DNA from: Clostridia bacterium
GTDB taxonomy: Bacteria; UBA6262; WVXT01; JAUXBS01
DNA: 11,131 bases
NCBI GenBank assembly: GCA_030618495.1
Contig: JAUXDE010000054.1
Span: 1 to 11,131 of the forward strand
Direction of reading: 5' to 3'
The position numbers and the translations under genes were made by a program. This document shows, in pieces, positions 6,702-11,131 of this stretch (its first letter is position 1; the number at the start of each line of letters is the position of its first letter). The notes under the pieces were generated by a model that was not told the DNA's origin, ran no database searches, and saw nothing but the letters and a program-made list of their open reading frames with translations.

Positions 6702-7174
6702 GCACTTACCCCTACACTGTAATCCTGAATAACGCTATTAGCGAGAAGTGACCGACATATTTTCTCAATATCCTTATCGGAAAGCTCACCTGTAAACCTG
6801 TACCTGACTCCCGTTTTTACCGACCGGGTTCCATCTATACCCAGGTCTCTTATGCCGAGCTTCACGCTCTCGCCAACCGCATCCGTAACACCATTCTTAT
6901 AGAATACATCCGCGCTGGATTTCTTTCCATCCGATTTCTCCCGGCTGTCCTTTTTATCATTAACCCTATACCATTGTATAACCGGGTCCGAAAGAAGGTC
7001 CCTACAAATGATATTCACATTTTTTTCATCCAGATTCCCGTCAATCCGGTAAAGCAGTTCCGTCTTTACCGACTCAACATTTTTTATGCCCAAGTCCTCT
7101 ATGTCTTTTATAACAACGTCACCCAGGGCATCCTTCACCCCGTCAATATATCCTATTTCAATATAATATTCCAT
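6686..7174 (-). CDS. purS: Tandem-domain PurS subunit of phosphoribosylformylglycinamidine synthase
   Basis: PurS is the small bridging subunit that holds PurQ and PurL together in FGAM synthase. A usual PurS has about 80 residues; this protein has 162 and contains two copies. Residues 8-71 and 91-154 align without gaps, with 31 of 64 identical positions by hand count. Shared elements include GV.DA.G, I.DLGI, SVKT, the ICR.LL block and VIQ.Y. A charged Lys/Ser/Asp linker (72-88) joins them. The second copy (FYKNGVTDAVGES...RDLGIDG) resembles the second PurS domain at the N-terminus of fused PurSL proteins as I recall them. The ATG is 7 nt after the purC stop, with a weak AAGGGA 10 nt upstream. 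The end overlaps purL by 16 nt. An assembly error or frameshift splitting a PurSL fusion is possible at the A5 run at 6691-6695. Confidence 0.9.
   Translation of the reverse strand: MEYYIEIGYIDGVKDALGDVVIKDIEDLGIKNVESVKTELLYRIDGNLDEKNVNIICRDLLSDPVIQWYRVNDKKDSREKSDGKKSSADVFYKNGVTDAVGESVKLGIRDLGIDGTRSVKTGVRYRFTGELSDKDIEKICRSLLANSVIQDYSVGVSACQKC
6708..6713 (-). promoter_or_regulatory. Probable ribosome binding site of purL, within purS
   Basis: AGGGGT lies 6 to 7 nt before the GTG at 6699-6701 and about 15 nt before the ATG at 6690-6692, favouring the GTG. It is only a moderate match to the SD consensus and could be a chance feature of the purS coding sequence. Confidence 0.45.
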
Positions 7175-7181
7175 TTTACTT

Positions 7182-8102
7182 CTATCCCTTGATATCTTTA
7201 CCTGTAAGTATTCTATAAGCCTGCAGGTACTTTTCCCGGGTTTTTTCCACTATGTTACCGGGCAGTTCCGGTACGGGCGGTTCTTTATTCCAGTTAATCG
7301 ATAAAAGATAATCACGGACAAACTGCTTGTCATAACTGTCCTGAGCGCTCCCGGGAGAATACTTGTCTTTATCCCAGAACCTTGAGGAATCGGGCGTCAG
7401 CACCTCGTCAATCAGGATTATCCCTTCATCACAAACCCCGAATTCAAACTTTGTATCGGCAATGATTATTCCCTTTGAAAGAGCATACAAACTTGCCTTG
7501 CTGTACAACCCGACACTTGCTTCCTTTATCTTCGTACCCAGTTCCTGTCCCACGTTGTCTATCATCTGCTTCTCGGTGATATTGATGTCATGGTCGCCTT
7601 TCTTGGATTTTGTTGCCGGAGTAAATATAAGCTCATCTAATTTGGCGGATTCCAACATCTGCGGAGCCAGCTTAATACCGCACACAATCCCGCTCTCCCG
7701 GTACTCCTTCCACCCAGAACCCGCAAGGTATCCCCTGACAACGCATTCAATGTTAATCCTCTTAACCTTCTTGACCAGTACGGAACGTTTATCAAGCAAC
7801 TGCCTGTTTTCATCAATCGTTTTTTTCCACTCAGGCCGGTCAATCCAATCCGCATATTTTTCTACATCAACGGCAACAACATGGTTCGGCACGACATCCT
7901 TTAAATAATCAAACCAGAAATTCGACATCTGCGTAAGTATACTGCCTTTATCCGGTATGGGGGTCGGTAAAATGCGGTCAAAACAGGATATCCTGTCGGA
8001 TGCGACAATTAACAGGTAATCCCCGAGGTCATACACATCCCTCACCTTCCCTTTAATAAAACTTGGTAAATTCAATTTCGTCTCGATAACTGTCGGGCTC
8101 AT
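7182..8102 (-). CDS. purC: SAICAR synthetase PurC (long form)
   Basis: Phosphoribosylaminoimidazole-succinocarboxamide synthase: joins CAIR and aspartate using ATP. Seen: GKVRDVYDLGDYLLIVASDR (18-37) followed by ISCFD, PIPDKGSILTQMSNFWF (48-64), ECVVRGYLAGSGWKEY (119-134), FTPATKSKKGDHD (160-172), and EFGV...LIDEVLTPDSSRFW (220-243). At 306 residues it belongs to the longer, yeast Ade1-like form rather than the 237-residue E. coli form. I set the start at the ATG at 8100-8102. AAGGAGG lies 5 nt upstream, and the conserved N-terminus begins right after it. An in-frame TTG at 8127-8129 would add nine residues and overlap the preceding gene but lacks support. The gene lies 10 nt after guaB3 and 7 nt before purS. 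Confidence 0.97.
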   Translation of the reverse strand: MSPTVIETKLNLPSFIKGKVRDVYDLGDYLLIVASDRISCFDRILPTPIPDKGSILTQMSNFWFDYLKDVVPNHVVAVDVEKYADWIDRPEWKKTIDENRQLLDKRSVLVKKVKRINIECVVRGYLAGSGWKEYRESGIVCGIKLAPQMLESAKLDELIFTPATKSKKGDHDINITEKQMIDNVGQELGTKIKEASVGLYSKASLYALSKGIIIADTKFEFGVCDEGIILIDEVLTPDSSRFWDKDKYSPGSAQDSYDKQFVRDYLLSINWNKEPPVPELPGNIVEKTREKYLQAYRILTGKDIKG

Positions 8103-8107
8103 CACTT

Positions 8108-8114
8108 CCTCCTT
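8108..8114 (-). promoter_or_regulatory. Strong ribosome binding site of purC
   Basis: AAGGAGG, a near-perfect SD core, starts within the stop codon of the upstream guaB3 and is 5 nt before the ATG at 8100-8102. It decides the purC start against the longer TTG alternative, which would place this motif inside the coding region. Confidence 0.8.
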
Positions 8115-9273
8115 ACTTTCCCATTCCAATCCTCTGCGCCTTTTGAAATATCTTTCCCTCCGACTTTATGGCTGGAGCAATAATAAGTTCCGTTAACTGC
8201 ATCTGCTTTATATCCCTTGCTCCCACGCTTCCCATGCTTGTCCTCAATGCCCCGACGAGATTCTGGGTACCGTCATCCGTCGTTGCAGGACCGTACAACA
8301 ACTCTTCCAGCGTCCCGCTCGTTCCCACATAAATCCTCGTACCCCTCGGCAGGTTCCAGTGCGGCGTTGCCATCCCCCAGTGATATCCTTTTCCCGGCGC
8401 TTCCTTTGACTTGGCAAACGCCGACCCTATCATCACCGCGTCAGCCCCGCTGGCAAAAGCTTTGCATATATCACCGCCGGTGTCCATGCCGCCGTCGGTT
8501 ATTATGGAAACGTACTTCTTGCTCTTTTTATAATAATAATCCCTTGCAGCGGCGCAGTCAACCGTTGCTGTAACCTGGGGGACTCCTATGCCCAGAACAC
8601 CCCTTGTCGTGCACGCGGCCCCCGGGCCCACACCTACCAGAAGCCCGGCCGCCCCCGCCTCCATCAGGTCAAGCGCTGCCTTGTAGGTCACACAGTTTCC
8701 GATTATAACGGGAATTTTCATGCTGCTGCAGAATTTCCTGAAGTCAAGCGCGTCATATTTCGTTGATATATGCTTTACGGTCGTAACGGTTGATTGAATT
8801 ACAAATATATCACATCCCGCATCCTGCGCTATCTTACCGTACTTCAGGGCATTCTGCGGTATCGTTGAAACTGCCGTCCTTATATTGTGCTTCTTCATTT
8901 CCCTTATACGCTTTGCTATCAATTTCATTTTAATAGGCTTCTTGTAGAACTCCTGCACCATCTGCGTTGCTTTGCCCTTTGGCGCACTGGCAACCTTCAG
9001 AAGAACTTCCTTGGGATTATCATACCTCGCCTGAATGCCGTCCAGGTTCAGCACCGCCAGCCCCCCAAGCCTACCCATCTTAACGGCAAACTTCGTATCA
9101 ACTACACCATCCATTGCGGCCGCAAGGAAAGGTATTTCAAACTTCAATTTACCCAGTTTCCATGAAATATCAACTTCATCGGGATTCATGGTTACATCAC
9201 CCGGAACCAGGGCAACCTCATTGAACCCGTATGCTCTCCGGGATTCCCTGTCCCTGCCTATAAAAAACGCCAT
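8113..9273 (-). CDS. guaB3: GuaB3-family IMP dehydrogenase (no CBS domains)
   Basis: TIM-barrel protein of the IMPDH/GMP reductase superfamily, expected to oxidise IMP to XMP with NAD+. It matches the GuaB3 (IMP dehydrogenase-related) branch known from actinobacteria and cyanobacteria, in which a cyanobacterial member has, to my knowledge, been shown to be an IMP dehydrogenase. Seen: RRAYGFNEVALVPGDVT (12-28), AAAMDGVVD (51-59), LGGLAVLNLDGIQARYDNP (69-87), ITDGGMDTGGDI (258-269), GADAVMIGSAFAKSKEAPG (276-294) with YHWGMATPHWNLPRG (297-311), and the catalytic loop GPGAACTTRGVLGIGVPQ (216-233) with Cys221. The two CBS domains of ordinary GuaB are absent, giving 386 residues rather than about 490. 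The start is the ATG at 9271-9273, 8 nt after AAAGGAG, where conserved sequence begins. The frame stays open upstream into dut. GMP reductase activity is not excluded. Confidence 0.9.
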   Translation of the reverse strand: MAFFIGRDRESRRAYGFNEVALVPGDVTMNPDEVDISWKLGKLKFEIPFLAAAMDGVVDTKFAVKMGRLGGLAVLNLDGIQARYDNPKEVLLKVASAPKGKATQMVQEFYKKPIKMKLIAKRIREMKKHNIRTAVSTIPQNALKYGKIAQDAGCDIFVIQSTVTTVKHISTKYDALDFRKFCSSMKIPVIIGNCVTYKAALDLMEAGAAGLLVGVGPGAACTTRGVLGIGVPQVTATVDCAAARDYYYKKSKKYVSIITDGGMDTGGDICKAFASGADAVMIGSAFAKSKEAPGKGYHWGMATPHWNLPRGTRIYVGTSGTLEELLYGPATTDDGTQNLVGALRTSMGSVGARDIKQMQLTELIIAPAIKSEGKIFQKAQRIGMGK

Positions 9274-9281
9274 TTCAACAT

Positions 9282-9288
9282 CTCCTTT
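9282..9288 (-). promoter_or_regulatory. Ribosome binding site of guaB3
   Basis: AAAGGAG with an 8-nt spacer to the ATG at 9271-9273. It supports this start over in-frame codons further upstream, which would overlap dut. Confidence 0.75.
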
Positions 9289-9322
9289 CTCGTGTAGTGT
9301 TACTAACCTATCCTTAAGCAAT

Positions 9323-9763
9323 CTATAGAGCGCCGCTTCCCGTTGAACCGAAACCACCCGCTCCTCTTTCAGTATCATCCAGCTCATCACATTCTTCCCA
9401 TTCAATCTCCTCAAACTTATTCAACACCATTTGCGCAATACGTTCGTCCTTTTTTATCAGCACTTCGTCCCTGCTTGCATTAAAAACTATAACCTTAACC
9501 TCGCCCCTGTAAGCGGAATCTATCGTCCCGGGGGTGTTCAGAACCGTAATACCCTTCTTAATAGCCATGCCGCTTCGCGGCCTTACCTGCACCTCGTATC
9601 CCGCGGGAATCGCAATTTTAATTCCCGTCGGCACAAGCGTTCTTTCACCCGGGCCAAGTACGATGTCATCCCCTGAATTACAGAGATCCATCCCCGCATC
9701 CCCCTTGTGTTTATATTCGGGTATTCTCGCTCCGGGACTAATCTTCGCAACTTTCAATTTCAT
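9323..9763 (-). CDS. dut: dUTP diphosphatase (trimeric dUTPase)
   Basis: Hydrolyses dUTP to dUMP and pyrophosphate, keeping uracil out of DNA and supplying dUMP for dTMP synthesis. All five motifs of the homotrimeric family are present: I, HKGDAGMDLCNS (19-30); II, RPRSGMAIKKG (61-71); III, NTPGTIDSAYRGEV (76-89) with the catalytic Asp82; IV, ERIAQMVLNKF (107-117); and V, the Gly-rich arm RGAGGFGSTGSG (133-144), which closes over the nucleotide. Its 146 residues are typical. The ATG at 9761-9763 has a GGAGAGGG-type purine stretch upstream and starts the conserved KLKVAKISPGARIPEYKHKG segment. It is 25 nt after nrdD and 49 nt before guaB3. The neighbourhood with nrdD fits shared dNTP housekeeping. 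Confidence 0.97.
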   Translation of the reverse strand: MKLKVAKISPGARIPEYKHKGDAGMDLCNSGDDIVLGPGERTLVPTGIKIAIPAGYEVQVRPRSGMAIKKGITVLNTPGTIDSAYRGEVKVIVFNASRDEVLIKKDERIAQMVLNKFEEIEWEECDELDDTERGAGGFGSTGSGAL

Positions 9764-9788
9764 CTTCTACCCTCTCCTGGTGTTATCT

Positions 9789-11131
9789 TTATAGTGATTC
9801 ACTAAAAGTATACTTCCCCTCATGCCTGTCTTTCAGTTCCCCCAACTTTGACTTGTTCCAGTTGCCTATTCTGCTGAAATACCCCACTATGCGCGTTATA
9901 CCGTATACGCTTTCGGAACCGCAGTGCCCACAAGCATCTTTTAATCCCCTTGTCATCTTATTGCATTCATTGCATACCGTAAACTCGGGGGAAATGGTAA
10001 GCTGGGCTGTCTGGGTATTCCTGAATGTTTTCTCCACCAGGTTAAGGATGGACTCGGGGGAAGGCTTCTTCTCCCCGATGAAAGCATGAATTATCGCGCC
10101 GCTTTCAATAAGTGAATGAAACTTGCTCTGCTTCTGAACCCTTTCAATGAAACTCACCGGGGCATTTGCCGCCAGGTGTATTGAATTGGTGTAGTAAAAC
10201 TCATCCTTTTCCATATCACCCTTCAATATTTTCCTGCTCTGGGGATATTCTCTTAAATCAACCTTTGCCATGCGGCGCGCGGCAGACTCCGCGGGACTCT
10301 CCTCAATGGCAAACTTAAGGTTGTACTTTTTGCCGTATTCCTTTGTCTTCAGGTTCATGAATGAAACTATCTTTAATCCCAGCTTGAAGGTTTCATCATC
10401 TTCATGCAATTGTTTGCCCGTCAGGTGCAGTACGCATTCGTTCAGTCCTATCAGTCCTATGATGTAGGTGGCTTTCTCAAGGTCAATATACTTCCTCCCG
10501 TCCTTTGATATCTTTCCGACCTCCCATAACGGCGCTCCTTCTTTTTCCATCAGTTTCGTAATAAACTTCTTCTTCTCAAGGTGCGCTTTCACGGCAAGGT
10601 CCATCGTTTTCCCTATCTCCTTCAACACCCCCTCAACGTTTCCCTCCCCCGCCCGGTACGCTGCCTGGGGAAGGTTGATAGTAACGTTCTGGAATCCGCA
10701 GAACCTCATTGACTCGGGGTGTTTTATCATGTACTCATCCTCTATCTGCGTCCTGAGCCTGCAACACGCTGAGAGCGTTACCTCGTCCCTGTCAAAAACA
10801 AAGTACGGCACGCCGTTTTCCCCTGCTATCTCGCATGCGAATTTCAACAGCTCAAACTGCTCGGGGTCTGAAAAGGTTTCATCGTTCACATGAAAATCCA
10901 TCTTTGGAAAAGCAAAAATATGACCGAACGAATCACCGTCCCTCCACACCTCCATGAGGGCTCTCGTAAAATGACTCGACTCCTTCACGTAAGCCGAATA
11001 GGTTTTTCCGGTATACTTGCCGCCGGGACCTATTGCAGGCACGTCCCTCAGGTATCTTGGTATACCCGTATGGATGTTTGCATCTATGAACAGCACCTGC
11101 CCGCCGCGGGAAAACGCGGACTGTGACAGGG
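9789..11131 (-). CDS. nrdD: Anaerobic ribonucleoside-triphosphate reductase NrdD (C-terminal part; 5' end outside window)
   Basis: Class III, oxygen-sensitive glycyl-radical enzyme reducing ribonucleoside triphosphates to dNTPs; its radical is made by the activase NrdG, not visible here. The frame is open to the right edge, so 446 C-terminal residues are present and probably the N-terminal ATP-cone and part of the barrel are missing. Seen: SQSAFSRGGQVLF at the window edge, GIPRYLRDVPAIGPGGKYTG, the Cys-rich ACCRLRTQ, CGFQNVTINLPQAAYRAG, a four-Cys zinc site CNEC...CGHC (residues 386, 389, 400 and 403 of the visible part), and the C-terminal RIVGYFSRIGNWNK. The glycine of VGY (codon 9882-9884, 30 residues before the end) is the expected radical site. 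An internal GTG at 11094-11096 is not a real start, because conserved sequence continues before it. Confidence 0.96.
   Translation of the reverse strand, partial: LSQSAFSRGGQVLFIDANIHTGIPRYLRDVPAIGPGGKYTGKTYSAYVKESSHFTRALMEVWRDGDSFGHIFAFPKMDFHVNDETFSDPEQFELLKFACEIAGENGVPYFVFDRDEVTLSACCRLRTQIEDEYMIKHPESMRFCGFQNVTINLPQAAYRAGEGNVEGVLKEIGKTMDLAVKAHLEKKKFITKLMEKEGAPLWEVGKISKDGRKYIDLEKATYIIGLIGLNECVLHLTGKQLHEDDETFKLGLKIVSFMNLKTKEYGKKYNLKFAIEESPAESAARRMAKVDLREYPQSRKILKGDMEKDEFYYTNSIHLAANAPVSFIERVQKQSKFHSLIESGAIIHAFIGEKKPSPESILNLVEKTFRNTQTAQLTISPEFTVCNECNKMTRGLKDACGHCGSESVYGITRIVGYFSRIGNWNKSKLGELKDRHEGKYTFSESL

Noticed and set aside
7637-7855. 72-codon minus-strand frame inside purC
   Set aside because: It is an out-of-frame shadow within a strongly conserved enzyme gene with no own ribosome binding site or motif.
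8103-8129. TTG start for purC nine codons upstream
   Set aside because: The strong AAGGAGG would be inside the coding region, and the family's conserved sequence starts after the ATG at 8100-8102.
9274-9414. Upstream extension of the guaB3 frame by 47 codons
   Set aside because: It would overlap dut by 92 nt and add residues with no family match; AAAGGAG directly before the ATG at 9271-9273 and the conserved N-terminus there decide the start.
70-11126. Many plus-strand open frames of 65 to 209 codons across the window
   Set aside because: Each lies opposite a well-conserved minus-strand gene, has low-complexity Ser/Pro/Leu-rich translation typical of antisense frames, and shows no recognisable family motif.

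Overview
The window is one uninterrupted minus-strand gene cluster for nucleotide metabolism. Read in the direction of transcription (right to left) the order is nrdD (5' end outside the window), dut, guaB3-type IMP dehydrogenase, purC, purS, purL, purQ, a short inverted-repeat element, purD, purE, purM and purN (3' end outside or exactly at the window edge). No rRNA, tRNA, CRISPR array, complete transposon or plus-strand gene is supported; the many plus-strand open frames lie opposite conserved minus-strand genes. No gene-free stretch exceeds 140 bases.

Spacing is that of an operon: gaps of 6 to 49 nt or overlaps of 8 to 16 nt at every junction, most with a good Shine-Dalgarno (SD) motif. 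The single exception is the 139-nt purQ-purD gap, which is filled by a repeat element (two 20-nt direct copies, a 27-bp perfect inverted repeat, and a truncated fourth copy).

Functionally, purD, purN, purS/purQ/purL, purM, purE and purC cover most of the ten-to-eleven-step route from PRPP to IMP: steps 2 to 5, the mutase part of AIR carboxylation, and SAICAR synthesis. purF, purK, purB and purH are not in the window and must be elsewhere or just outside. The guaB3-type enzyme would take IMP to XMP towards GTP. nrdD makes deoxyribonucleotides anaerobically, and dut clears dUTP and supplies dUMP for dTMP. The cluster therefore joins purine synthesis to dNTP production.

The organism looks like an anaerobic or facultative bacterium with the standard genetic code and moderate GC content (judged by eye). 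The oxygen-sensitive glycyl-radical NrdD, the multi-subunit PurS/PurQ/PurL system with a tandem PurS of the type usually found fused in PurSL proteins, and the GuaB3 enzyme together suggest an uncultured environmental lineage (for example a deltaproteobacterium-like group or Omnitrophota). That placement is a low-confidence guess.

This is mainly housekeeping DNA and I do not see a new defence or mobile system. The two observations most worth checking are the purS/purL junction, where one extra A in an A5 run would fuse the genes into a PurSL protein, and the repeat element placed between the purQ stop and the purD ribosome binding site.
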